In this document: in pieces, positions 35,925 to 43,895 of the stretch
Layout of the letters: the number at the start of each line of letters is the position of its first letter
Position numbering within the stretch: the stretch's first letter is position 1
Source of the DNA: SIG424 sp045546695
GTDB taxonomy: Bacteria; Bacillota; Clostridia; UBA1212; UBA1255
Reading direction: 5' to 3'
DNA length: 64,000 bases
NCBI GenBank assembly: GCA_045546695.1
Contig: JAZQDE010000008.1
Span: forward strand, 53,919 to 117,918
Program-made: the position numbers and the translations under genes
Notes under the pieces: model-generated
Told to the model about the DNA's origin: nothing
Database searches by the model: none
What the model saw: only the letters and a program-made list of their open reading frames with translations

Positions 35925-36599
35925 ATGAGCGAAACAAGAAATTATATGCCAATGATCGGTGAAGCAGCCCCCGCCTTTGAAGCTGTTACTACACAAGGAA
36001 AAATTAACTTCCCGGAGGATTATAAAGGAAAATGGGTTATCTTATTTTCACACCCTGCTGACTTCACACCTGTATGTACAACTGAATTCATGACTTTTGC
36101 CTCTATGGCTGATGAATTTAAAGCTATGAATACTGAGCTTATCGGCTTGTCGGTGGATTCACTTTACGCACATATCGCATGGCTCCGTAAGATTCAGGAG
36201 CTTAACTGGAAAGGTATGAAGAATATTGAGGTTAAGTTCCCTCTTATCGAAGACATCCGTATGGAAGTGGCAAACAAGTATGGTATGATTCAGCCCGGTC
36301 AGTCAAACCAGCAAGCTGTCAGAGCCGTATTTATCATCGACCCTAAAGGAATTATCCGCCTGATTATCTACTACCCTCTTACAACAGGTCGTAATTTTGA
36401 TGAGATCAAGCGTGTAATCCAGGCTCTTCAGAAAGCTGACGAAGATAACATCGCAACACCTGCTGACTGGCGTCCGGGAGATGACGTAATCGTTCCTACT
36501 GCAGGTAGCTGCGGCACTGCAAAGGACCGCATGGAAAATCAGACAGATGATCAATATTGCCTCGATTGGTTCATGTGCTTCAGAAGAGAAAAGAAATAA
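35925..36599 (+). CDS. peroxiredoxin (Prx6-type)
   Basis: 224 residues. The peroxidatic Cys51 sits in HPADFTPVCTTEF. The long C-terminal extension of the Prx6 group carries further cysteines (SCGTAKDRM, and two in the final stretch), as in archaeal-type enzymes where these resolve the sulfenate. It reduces peroxides, important in an anaerobe. It has its own AGGAG ribosome binding site, follows the SDR by 135 nt and ends at a strong terminator. Confidence 0.93.
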   Translation: MSETRNYMPMIGEAAPAFEAVTTQGKINFPEDYKGKWVILFSHPADFTPVCTTEFMTFASMADEFKAMNTELIGLSVDSLYAHIAWLRKIQELNWKGMKNIEVKFPLIEDIRMEVANKYGMIQPGQSNQQAVRAVFIIDPKGIIRLIIYYPLTTGRNFDEIKRVIQALQKADEDNIATPADWRPGDDVIVPTAGSCGTAKDRMENQTDDQYCLDWFMCFRREKK

Positions 36600-36613
36600 A
36601 TACATAAAAAGTT

Positions 36614-36642
36614 CAGGGCTGTAAATTACAGCCCTGTTTTTT
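36614..36642 (+). terminator. terminator between peroxiredoxin and GNAT genes
   Basis: A perfect 10-bp stem CAGGGCTGTA / TACAGCCCTG (36614-36623, 36627-36636) with a 3-nt loop and six Ts on the plus strand. The converging GNAT gene on the minus strand ends within its T-run, so it may serve both. Confidence 0.9.
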
Positions 36643-37132
36643 ATAGTGTGCAATAATATGGACAAATATCTTCATACGACCCGTCTTTTAGTCTGAAGCC
36701 GCCGGGTATTGTCCCGAGTTGTCTGAAACCCAATCGTTCATATAAATGACGCGCATGCACGTTTGTTTTCACGACCGCATTGAATTGTAAAATTAAAAAA
36801 CCATGTATTTTTCCCTGCGTCATGCAATCAAGAACGAGCTTTTCACCAATATGAAGTCCCCTGCTTCCGGATTCAACAGCGTAGCTTGCGTTACAAATAT
36901 GTCCGCATCTGCCGATATTATTCGGATGAAGGATATAAAGTCCCCGGATAGTGCCGGAATCTACGTCCTGCGCAACACCGCAATACGTTTGCGAGGAAAA
37001 AAAAGCTTTACCTGTATCAATATCCAGTATTTCTTCCTGCGGAAAAGCAATACCTTCTTCAACTATCTCATTCCATATTCTGTTCATCTCAGATATGTCT
37101 TCATCTTTATATTTACGAATTATCAGATTCAT
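36641..37132 (-). CDS. GNAT-family N-acetyltransferase
   Basis: 163 residues. Opens IIRKYKDEDISEMNRIWNE and carries the acetyl-CoA loop SRGLHIGEKLVLDCM, typical of the GNAT fold (phosphinothricin-acetyltransferase-like). The substrate is unknown. It overlaps the end of the aldo/keto reductase gene by 4 nt, so the two form a coupled pair. Confidence 0.85.
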   Translation of the reverse strand: MNLIIRKYKDEDISEMNRIWNEIVEEGIAFPQEEILDIDTGKAFFSSQTYCGVAQDVDSGTIRGLYILHPNNIGRCGHICNASYAVESGSRGLHIGEKLVLDCMTQGKIHGFLILQFNAVVKTNVHARHLYERLGFRQLGTIPGGFRLKDGSYEDICPYYCTL

Positions 37133-38259
37133 TTTTTAAGACGCTCCGTAAAATCACTCATCATTTCACTGATTTTAATATTCTGCGGGCAAACCGACTC
37201 ACATGAGCGGCAACCGATGCATGCAGAAGGCTTCTTATCGTCCGGAAGCGATTTGATTACCATTGGAGGCAGGAATCCACCGTTGAAATAAACATATTCG
37301 TTATACAATTCAATGATTTGTGGGATATTCAGTTCCATAGGACAATCTGTCACACAATAACGACAGGCAGTACATGGAAGCATGTCCTTTTCTGTCATTT
37401 TTCTGGCAACTTCAAAAAGCTTCGTTTTCTCATCATCAGTCAGTGGCTTTTCACTCTCAAATGTTGCTATGTTTTCAGTAAGTTGTTGCATGTCGGACAT
37501 ACCAGAGAGTGTCATAACAACTTCAGGAATTGATTGTGTAAATCTGAAAGCCCATTCAGGCACAGAAACAGGTCTTACAGCCTTTAACATTTCTTCGTAT
37601 TCAGGCTCAAGGCGCGCCAGTTTGCCGCCGCGTACAGGTTCCATAACCCATACAGGCAGATTATATTCATTCAGTAGATCAACTTTTCCTTTTGCATTCT
37701 GCACTTTCCAGTCAAGCCAGTTTAACTGAATCTGGCAAAATTCCATATCTTTCCCATACGCATCAAGAAAACGCTTCATAGTCTCCAAAGTGCCATGCGT
37801 TGAAAAGCCAAGATGACGGATACGTCCGTTTTTCTTCTGTTCCACAAGATATTCATATACTCCATATTGTGGATCGAGATACAAATCAATATTTTGCTCG
37901 CAGACATTATGGAATAAGTAGAAATCAAAATATTCAACCTGACATTTTCTGAGCTGTTCGTTGAAAATCTCCTCAACCTTTGACATATTGTCAGTATTAT
38001 ATCCCGGAAATTTTGATGCCAGATAAAAGCTGTCGCGTGGATATTCTTTTAATATTTTACCGATAACAGTCTCGGATTTACCATTGTGATATCCCCAAGC
38101 CGTATCAAAATAATTTATTCCGTTCTTTATCGCATAATCAATCAATTGTCTCGTTTCATCAATATCTATCTGGCTGAAATCATTTCCTGTTAAAGGAAAA
38201 CGCATACAGCCCATACCAAGAGCTGATATTTTTTCTTTTTTAAACTCTTTGTAAATCAT
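37129..38259 (-). CDS. aldo/keto reductase with C-terminal 2[4Fe-4S] domain
   Basis: 376 residues. The AKR barrel begins with ALGMGCMRFPL and has the catalytic region FDTAWGYHNGKSE (Asp/Tyr). The C-terminal 80 residues hold two cluster-binding motifs, CTACRYCVTDCP and CIGCRSCESVCP. These ferredoxin-fused reductases are common in anaerobic Clostridia; the physiological substrate is generally unknown. Translationally coupled to the GNAT gene. Confidence 0.9.
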   Translation of the reverse strand: MIYKEFKKEKISALGMGCMRFPLTGNDFSQIDIDETRQLIDYAIKNGINYFDTAWGYHNGKSETVIGKILKEYPRDSFYLASKFPGYNTDNMSKVEEIFNEQLRKCQVEYFDFYLFHNVCEQNIDLYLDPQYGVYEYLVEQKKNGRIRHLGFSTHGTLETMKRFLDAYGKDMEFCQIQLNWLDWKVQNAKGKVDLLNEYNLPVWVMEPVRGGKLARLEPEYEEMLKAVRPVSVPEWAFRFTQSIPEVVMTLSGMSDMQQLTENIATFESEKPLTDDEKTKLFEVARKMTEKDMLPCTACRYCVTDCPMELNIPQIIELYNEYVYFNGGFLPPMVIKSLPDDKKPSACIGCRSCESVCPQNIKISEMMSDFTERLKK

Positions 38260-38281
38260 AAAAAAGCTCCTCTCTTAAAAA

Positions 38282-38490
38282 TTATTTTTTAGCAGTTATA
38301 ATAGGTTGGTAAAAGCCGCTTTCTTCAGGATATATCCAAGTAACGTCACGGCAACCGTTTATTTTAAACAAATCTGTCAATTCATCACGTTTTGTCGCTC
38401 TATATGCGCAAACAAACTTGCTTACAGATAAGTTATTACTGTCATTAATTATGTACTGTGTTAATTTATAAATATCGTCGTCCCAGTCCC
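38282..38490 (-). pseudogene. C-terminal remnant of a class I methyltransferase
   Basis: Reading on the minus strand from about 38490 gives WDWDDDIYKLTQYI, a run through VCAYRATKRDELTDLF and WIYPEESGFYQP, then TAA at 38284-38282. This looks like the end of a small SAM-dependent methyltransferase; no start codon or N-terminal part precedes it in frame. It begins directly at the stop codon of the intact methyltransferase (38495), as if a deletion joined the two. Family assignment is tentative. Confidence 0.5.
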
Positions 38491-38494
38491 ACGT

Positions 38495-39262
38495 TTATTT
38501 GTTCTCCTTTCCGGCTACAATCAGATAACGATGTACTGTTCCTTCAATCTCGCCTTTTTTCTCAATTATTTTTTGCATTTTCAACAGCGAATCAAAACAC
38601 TTTTCAACAGAAAATGACGGAAATTCCCATTGTATTATTCGTGCAAACCAGACAAATGCTCCAATATCAAAAAATTTGATAGGTTTATACACTTCTCCCT
38701 CGTTGATAATAATGAATCCTGCATCTATAAAATTCTGTTTCTGGACATCAAGACATAAATCGTTAAAAGGCTTTGGAGTACCGGGAAGTACCATCTCTAC
38801 CAAATCACGATCATTATTGCAACCCACTTGCTGGCTGATGAAAATACCGCCTTTCCTAAGCAAGCGATATATTTCCTTTGCATCAAAAGATCCGTGCCTG
38901 TTAATTATCATATCAAAGCTCTCATCTTCAAACGGAATATTTGCAGGATCCTGACAAGCTTTAAAATGAATCCCAAGCGGCGTTAGAACAGTATTACACA
39001 GAGCCACGTTGGGCGCATATCCCTCTGTTGCCCATGTTTTGTCAAAAGGATGATTTAAAGACAACAAAAATTCCCCTCCGCCTGTATCGTAATCTAAGAT
39101 ATCCATGTCAGACGTAAGGTAATTATTTATTATTTGTCTGTAATCCCATGGATAATCCTCACATTGCTTGTACCTGCCACTTATATGCGAAAAATCCCAC
39201 CCCTTGATGTAGGCAATTTTTTCCTCTTCTAACCAATATTTTTTTAACTCTGTCTCTGTCAT
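38495..39262 (-). CDS. class I SAM-dependent methyltransferase
   Basis: 255 residues from the ATG at 39262 (GAGG 5 nt upstream); the frame extends to 39292 without a site. The SAM-binding motif I reads MDILDYDTGGGEFLLSL, motif post-I is TEGYAPN, and a DESFDMIINRHGSFD segment corresponds to motif II. The substrate is unknown; the fold resembles small-molecule or rRNA methyltransferases of the Methyltransf_11 type. Confidence 0.82.
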   Translation of the reverse strand: MTETELKKYWLEEEKIAYIKGWDFSHISGRYKQCEDYPWDYRQIINNYLTSDMDILDYDTGGGEFLLSLNHPFDKTWATEGYAPNVALCNTVLTPLGIHFKACQDPANIPFEDESFDMIINRHGSFDAKEIYRLLRKGGIFISQQVGCNNDRDLVEMVLPGTPKPFNDLCLDVQKQNFIDAGFIIINEGEVYKPIKFFDIGAFVWFARIIQWEFPSFSVEKCFDSLLKMQKIIEKKGEIEGTVHRYLIVAGKENK

Positions 39263-39467
39263 TTGCACCTCGTAATATTTATGTATGAGCACATATCAAG
39301 TGTTTTATTAAATCATATCACATAATCACTTAAAACCGAAAAAAATTTTAGCCATTTCTAAAAAAAAAATATGTTACATTTGTTCAGGTTTTAAACGCTT
39401 TTGTAAAAAATTCAAAAATTTGGTTTTTACAAGAAAATGACAGGAGCAAACTGCCCCTGTCTTCCGT
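39263..39467. other. AT-rich gap without a gene
   Basis: Very AT-rich, with runs of A around 39340-39370. Apart from the spoIVB-tail terminator near its right end I see no gene or conserved element. A promoter for the methyltransferase is likely but not clear. Confidence 0.4.
39430..39461 (-). terminator. terminator following the duplicated spoIVB 3' end
   Basis: Stem GACAGGAGC (39439-39447) / GCCCCTGTC (39453-39461), one mismatch, loop 5 nt, then ATTTTCTT on the minus strand. It lies 6 nt after the stop codon of the spoIVB fragment and is probably the original spoIVB terminator. Confidence 0.6.
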
Positions 39468-39597
39468 TTATTCAGCCGCTTCCAGCATATTTTCAATAAA
39501 AATCCCATAGCCGCGTGTGGGCTCATTTACCAGCACATGGGTCACTGCTCCCACCAATTTGCCGTCCTGAATGATGGGGCTCCCGCTCACGAGTGTG
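39468..39597 (-). pseudogene. spoIVB: orphan 3' end of spoIVB
   Basis: On the minus strand this encodes SGSPIIQDGKLVGAVTHV and continues through VNEPTRGYGIFIENMLEAAE to a stop at 39468-39470. It is homologous to the last ~40 codons of the intact spoIVB (40572-40700) but differs at about a quarter of positions. No start codon is present. It lies beyond the Phd/Doc module, so the module is bracketed by two spoIVB tails. Confidence 0.8.
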
Positions 39598-39626
39598 GTC
39601 AATATAGAACAACAAAATTAAATAGA

Positions 39627-39681
39627 AATTTCATGAAATTCTCAATTTTAGGTTGATAACATCCTAAAATATGTTTATAAT
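39627..39681 (+). promoter_or_regulatory. phd-doc promoter with operator-like repeats
   Basis: TTGATA (39653-39658) and TATAAT (39676-39681), spacer 17 bp. An 8-bp inverted repeat ATTTTAGG / CCTAAAAT (39645-39652, 39663-39670) spans the -35 and spacer. A 14-bp perfect palindrome AATTTCATGAAATT lies just upstream (39627-39640). Antitoxins of the Phd/YefM class repress their own operon from such palindromes. Confidence 0.7.
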
Positions 39682-39712
39682 AATATTGTAATCTCAAAAG
39701 GAGGTATATATT

Positions 39713-39955
39713 ATGAATTTGAACACGAATCAAATTGTATCAATTTCCGAGGCGAATCAGAACTTTTCCCGTGTGGCGAGAATGACCGACAAGCACGGCG
39801 AGCTTTATATTTTCAAGAATAACAAACCCAAATATAAATTGGTGGATATCGAGCACGATACTACGATTGAAATGACCGATGACGAGAAGATAGACTTTGT
39901 GGCGGCGCGTATTCTGAAGCTTTACCGTTCAGCCTTTGAGGAGCTTGCGAAATGA
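39713..39955 (+). CDS. phd: type II antitoxin, Phd/YefM family
   Basis: 80 residues. The N-terminal DNA-binding part (IVSISEANQNFSRVARMTDKHG) is typical of the Phd/YefM fold, with an acidic helical C-terminus (EIEMTDDEKIDFVAARIL) that would wrap the toxin. It has AAAGGAGG 9-10 nt upstream. It overlaps doc by 4 nt (ATGA). Base composition is more GC-rich than the surrounding genes, suggesting transfer. Confidence 0.9.
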   Translation: MNLNTNQIVSISEANQNFSRVARMTDKHGELYIFKNNKPKYKLVDIEHDTTIEMTDDEKIDFVAARILKLYRSAFEELAK

Positions 39956-40329
39956 TTAAGTTTAGTCAAGAAAAGGTGCTTTTGTTACACAAGCTTATAA
40001 CAGAAGAAACAGGCGGCGACCCCAACGTGCTCGATATCGCCCTGCTGAATAGTGCTCTCGAATCGGCGTTCGCTACATTTGACGGAAAAGAATTGTATCC
40101 TACCAAGCAGGAAAAGGGGGCAAGGCTCGGATTTGCGTTGATCTCCAACCACGCATTTGTAGACGGAAATAAGAGAATCGGAATGTATGTTCTTCTCACA
40201 TTCCTTGAAACCAACGGAATCAAGCTACGCCCCACCAACGCCGAGGTTGCCCGTGTCGGTCTTGCCATCGCGGCAGGTAAGATGAAATATCAGGAGTTGC
40301 TTGAGTGGATATTGGATAATGAGGTATAA
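39952..40329 (+). CDS. doc: Doc-type toxin (Fic fold)
   Basis: 125 residues with the Fic/Doc active-site motif HAFVDGNKR (His67-Arg75). Doc toxins phosphorylate EF-Tu and stop translation until neutralised by Phd. The length is normal for Doc. Translation is coupled to phd, and the next short frame begins at the doc stop (TAATG). Confidence 0.92.
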   Translation: MIKFSQEKVLLLHKLITEETGGDPNVLDIALLNSALESAFATFDGKELYPTKQEKGARLGFALISNHAFVDGNKRIGMYVLLTFLETNGIKLRPTNAEVARVGLAIAAGKMKYQELLEWILDNEV

Positions 40330-40478
40330 TGATGGGAAACGGATTAATTACAGTATGCGGCATAGTGGAGATAGACAGCAAAGTTTTGCTTGTTCGTCAT
40401 ACCTACGGCACCGCCAAAAATAGAATTTTATGTCCGGGAGGATATGTTACATTAGGAACAACACGTAAAATTGAATAA
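40329..40478 (+). pseudogene. truncated NUDIX hydrolase (N-terminal 49 residues)
   Basis: ATG at 40329 overlaps the doc stop. It reads MMGNGLITVCGIVEIDSKVL, continues to CPGGYVTLGTT, then ends RKIE-stop. The start resembles NUDIX hydrolases up to the first glycine of the Nudix box (GGYVTLGT), but the REUxEE helix is missing. It is either a fragment captured with the module or a small third product. The terminator follows within 15 nt. Confidence 0.6.
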
Positions 40479-40492
40479 CTTCGGATAAAACG

Positions 40493-40547
40493 GTTGTCCC
40501 TATTATAGCACACTCGTTTGGTGTGTTCAAATAGGGACAACTTTTTT
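40493..40547 (+). terminator. terminator of the phd-doc operon
   Basis: A 12-bp outer stem GTTGTCCCTATT / AATAGGGACAAC (40493-40504, 40530-40541) with an inner CACAC / GTGTG stem, followed by six Ts on the plus strand. There is no T-run on the other strand, so it does not terminate spoIVB. Confidence 0.88.
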
Positions 40548-40571
40548 CATATATTTTCCTGTTTTGTCGCT

Positions 40572-41609
40572 TTATGATGCCTTCGCCATGGGCATTTGTG
40601 CCGCATTCAGCATATTTTCAATTAAAATCCCATACCCCACCGTCGGATCGTTGATCATAACGTGGGTGACCGCCCCCACGAGCTTGCCGTCCTGAATAAT
40701 AGGCGAGCCCGACATCCCCTGTACAATCCCGCCGGTTTTGCAAATTAATTCATTATCTGTTACCAAAATGCTCAGTGTTTTAGTGGCATTTTCTTGATTC
40801 TTATTGACAGCGCTGATTTTTATCTCGTATTTTGCAAATTTTTCACCATCAATATTTGCAAAAATATAAGCATTGCCGGTATGAACCTCCCCTTGTTTAG
40901 CAACTTCAACGTCAAAACAACCATCAGATATTATACGATCATCACTAATATAGCCATAAACACCATATGGAGTGTTTTTGCAAACAATTCCGACCGCATT
41001 ATTCACATCATTAAAATACCCCTTAAGCTCCCCCGGCTCGCCGGGATGTCCCTTTTCAATATCAAAAATAGTCACTTCCTGAATACTGCCCCCGGATATT
41101 GGAAAAACATCACCGCAATCTGTTATTCCATGGCCAAGACTGCCAAAAACGTGCGTCGATTTATCGTAAAAAGTCATTGTACCAATGCCCGCAGCAGAAT
41201 CTTTTACCCATACACCAAGTCGGTACGAGCCCTGAACCGCATCATATAGCGGACGAAGCGATAACACCTTGTTATCACTCGTTTCAGCATCAATAACTTC
41301 AAGCTCGACGAAGTCTGACGTTTTGTTATTCAACTCGTTTTGAAGTTGCAGACTGCTATTAATTTTCAGACCATTAATTGAAATAATTCTGTCACCTACA
41401 TTAAGACCGCTTTGTCTTGCATCATTTGTCATATATCCGGTGACTGTCACACCATCACCTTCTAATTTAATTCCTATCGGAAAGCCACAAATTGTAACGA
41501 TATGAGGTGAAAAATTATTATCTGCATACGAATAATTACCGACAGTTGCGACACATAAAACAATTATCAGTAAAAATGAGATGATTTTTGATTTTTTATT
41601 TAATTGCAC
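40572..41609 (-). CDS. spoIVB: SpoIVB sporulation serine peptidase (S55)
   Basis: 345 residues from GTG at 41609 (AAGGAGG 9 nt upstream). A single N-terminal membrane segment (FLLIIVLCVATVG) is followed by a PDZ domain (GLNVGDRIISINGL) and the S55 protease domain with His in SLGHGITD and the serine in GMSGSPII. SpoIVB is secreted from the forespore and triggers pro-sigma-K processing. It marks a spore-forming lineage. It follows recN as usual, but spo0A, its normal neighbour, is absent. The last ~50 codons look more GC-rich than the rest, consistent with recombination. Confidence 0.93.
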   Translation of the reverse strand: MQLNKKSKIISFLLIIVLCVATVGNYSYADNNFSPHIVTICGFPIGIKLEGDGVTVTGYMTNDARQSGLNVGDRIISINGLKINSSLQLQNELNNKTSDFVELEVIDAETSDNKVLSLRPLYDAVQGSYRLGVWVKDSAAGIGTMTFYDKSTHVFGSLGHGITDCGDVFPISGGSIQEVTIFDIEKGHPGEPGELKGYFNDVNNAVGIVCKNTPYGVYGYISDDRIISDGCFDVEVAKQGEVHTGNAYIFANIDGEKFAKYEIKISAVNKNQENATKTLSILVTDNELICKTGGIVQGMSGSPIIQDGKLVGAVTHVMINDPTVGYGILIENMLNAAQMPMAKAS

Positions 41610-41653
41610 GATAAAATACCTCCTTATATTTTTGAAGGCGCACAAGTCTTATT

Positions 41654-41692
41654 AAAACGCTCTTCGTAAATAAAATAACCTTAAAGCGTTTT
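41654..41692 (-). terminator. weak terminator-like hairpin between recN and spoIVB
   Basis: An 8-bp inverted repeat AAAACGCT / AGCGTTTT (41654-41661, 41685-41692) with a 23-nt loop in the recN-spoIVB gap. Read on the minus strand it ends in TTTT. It may partly separate spoIVB, which is normally under a sporulation promoter. Confidence 0.35.
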
Positions 41693-41720
41693 GATTATTA
41701 GGAAAGACTTTCTTAAAAAA

Positions 41721-43427
41721 TCAATCATTTATTTTTACAATTAAATCTTTGGCATGTAATAAAGATATTTCAGAGTCGCTGTCGCCATCAAGAAGACGCG
41801 CAATCTCCTTGATCTTGCCGTCCCGGTCGAGAGTGTCGATATAAGTGCGTGTAGTGCCATCAACGACGGCTTTATTTATGAGAATGTTATTGTCGGCAAT
41901 AGCGGCAATCGGCGCGTGATGAGTCACACAAAGCACCTGATGCTTTTCAGAAATAGTTTTTAATTTTTTTGCAACGCGGCTCGTAACAAAACCACTGATA
42001 CCGGTGTCGATTTCGTCGAAAATCAATGTAGGAATCTCATCACAATCAGCAAGAATAGTCTTGATAGCAAGCATAATACGCGACATTTCACCGCCTGAAG
42101 CGACTTTTGCAAGTGGCTTTACAGGTTCACCGGCATTTGTCGATACGAGGAACTGAACCTTGTCAAGACCGTTTGACGTATAATTGTACCTGCCTTTTGC
42201 ATTTTGCGTTGTATCAAAATTAATATCAATCTTAAATTGTGCATTTTTAAGTTCAACGTCTGCAAGCTCACTACAGATAGCCTTTTCAATAACACCGGCA
42301 GCCTTTACACGTGCAAAATTCATATCCTCGCAAATCGCATAAAGCTCATCACAAACAGCGGAAATATTTGACATCGTGTCTTCAACAATTGAATCAGACG
42401 CCCTGAGTTCATCTATTTTTGCCTGAAGTTCATCTTTATATTCAATAATCTCGGCTATAGATTTATTATATTTACGCTTAAGATCGTTAATAAAATCAAG
42501 TCTTTCATTTATCTCCTCAAGCTCTTGTCTGTCAAATGTCGAATTTTCATTTTCACGTCTGATATCTGTTGCAATGTCATCAAGAGAATATACGAGAGCC
42601 TGCAATTTTTCATAAATATCAGCATATTTTTCAGAATAATTCTTTATCTGTAAAAAATCATCAACACATTTGTTGAGCAAATCACTTGCAGAAGATTCAC
42701 CATAATCCCCGCCATATATTGTCTGATAAGCGCTGCTCAGGCTCGAAACAATCTTCTCATAATTTTGCAAAATTGTGCGGCGTTCAACCAGCTCGTCGTC
42801 TTCGCCTTCATAAATAGAAGCCTTTTCAATCTCCTCAATCTGATATGTATACAAATCAATCAGGCCGGCTCTTTCTTCGGGACTACCGGAGAGATTGTCA
42901 AGTTTACGTTCTAAAGCCGACAATTCACGCCTCTTTTGCGCATAATGCTCTTTATAACGGAGCATTTCATCGCCACAGAACAAATCCAGAAGCTGAATGT
43001 GGCGGTCTATATTCAGAAGTGACTGATTATCTGTCTGGCCGTGAATATCAAGCAGAAGGCTGCCAAGCCTGCGAAGCATCGAAGCTGTCGTCATATAACC
43101 ATTGATACGACAAACGTTTCTGCCGGATATTGACATTTCGCGATGAATCACAATCGTATTGTCTGGCTCTTCGGGAATGCCCTGTTCTTCAAAAAACTCA
43201 GAAATCTCAGCAGAATTCCCGTAAAAAAGTCCGTCAACAAACGCGCTGTCACAGCCATTTTTAATAATTTCCTTGTATGTCCTTGCACCGAGAACGCACT
43301 CAATCGAATCAATCACAATAGACTTACCTGCACCAGTTTCACCGGTCAGGCAGTTCATCCCCTCCGTAAAATCAACGGTCAGGTCATCAATCAATGCAAT
43401 GTTATGAATTCTGAGTTGAAGTAACAT
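41721..43427 (-). CDS. recN: DNA repair protein RecN
   Basis: 568 residues of SMC-like architecture: Walker A GETGAGKS (29-36), long coiled-coil arms, then the signature and Walker B region (KVASGGEMSRIMLAIK, TLIFDEIDTGISG) and the D-loop VTHHAPIAAIAD. RecN tethers broken DNA ends in recombinational repair. The ATG has AAGGAGA upstream; 9 nt after argR. Confidence 0.96.
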   Translation of the reverse strand: MLLQLRIHNIALIDDLTVDFTEGMNCLTGETGAGKSIVIDSIECVLGARTYKEIIKNGCDSAFVDGLFYGNSAEISEFFEEQGIPEEPDNTIVIHREMSISGRNVCRINGYMTTASMLRRLGSLLLDIHGQTDNQSLLNIDRHIQLLDLFCGDEMLRYKEHYAQKRRELSALERKLDNLSGSPEERAGLIDLYTYQIEEIEKASIYEGEDDELVERRTILQNYEKIVSSLSSAYQTIYGGDYGESSASDLLNKCVDDFLQIKNYSEKYADIYEKLQALVYSLDDIATDIRRENENSTFDRQELEEINERLDFINDLKRKYNKSIAEIIEYKDELQAKIDELRASDSIVEDTMSNISAVCDELYAICEDMNFARVKAAGVIEKAICSELADVELKNAQFKIDINFDTTQNAKGRYNYTSNGLDKVQFLVSTNAGEPVKPLAKVASGGEMSRIMLAIKTILADCDEIPTLIFDEIDTGISGFVTSRVAKKLKTISEKHQVLCVTHHAPIAAIADNNILINKAVVDGTTRTYIDTLDRDGKIKEIARLLDGDSDSEISLLHAKDLIVKIND

Positions 43428-43436
43428 ACTGTCTCC

Positions 43437-43895
43437 TTATTTAGCAAGATTTTCAAGAAGTGAAACGATCGAAGCGGCGTATTGTTCATTGCGGCAAACA
43501 ATCATAATCGTGTCGTCTCCCGCTATTGTGCCAAGTGTGCAAGAAACGTTCAATGAGTCTATTGTGGATGCAACGCCATGTGCAAGGCCAGGAAGTGTCT
43601 TTACAATCACAAGATTGTTTGCATAATCAGCCGATAAAAATCCATGTGAAAAAACAGGCAACAGCTTGTCTGATATCTGAAAATCTGTAATGTCAGGATT
43701 AGTCAGTTTGCTATAACAAAGTTTGCCTGATTCTGTCTGTGATTTAACGAGTTTGAGCTCGTTAATGTCTCTTGAAACAGTCGCCTGTGTTACGTTAAAG
43801 CCCATGGCGCGAAGTCTGTCCAGAAGCTCGTCTTGTGTCTCAATCTCGTTATGTGTAATAATGTCAATTATGACTCTGTGTCTGTCATTTTTCAT
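43437..43895 (-). CDS. argR: arginine repressor ArgR/AhrC
   Basis: 152 residues. Winged helix N-terminal domain (HNEIETQDELLDRLRAMGFNVTQATVSRDI) and an oligomerisation/arginine-binding C-terminal domain with GTIAGDDTIMIV. It regulates arginine synthesis and breakdown genes. It sits between nadK, with 11-nt overlap, and recN, the conserved Clostridia position. Confidence 0.95.
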   Translation of the reverse strand: MKNDRHRVIIDIITHNEIETQDELLDRLRAMGFNVTQATVSRDINELKLVKSQTESGKLCYSKLTNPDITDFQISDKLLPVFSHGFLSADYANNLVIVKTLPGLAHGVASTIDSLNVSCTLGTIAGDDTIMIVCRNEQYAASIVSLLENLAK

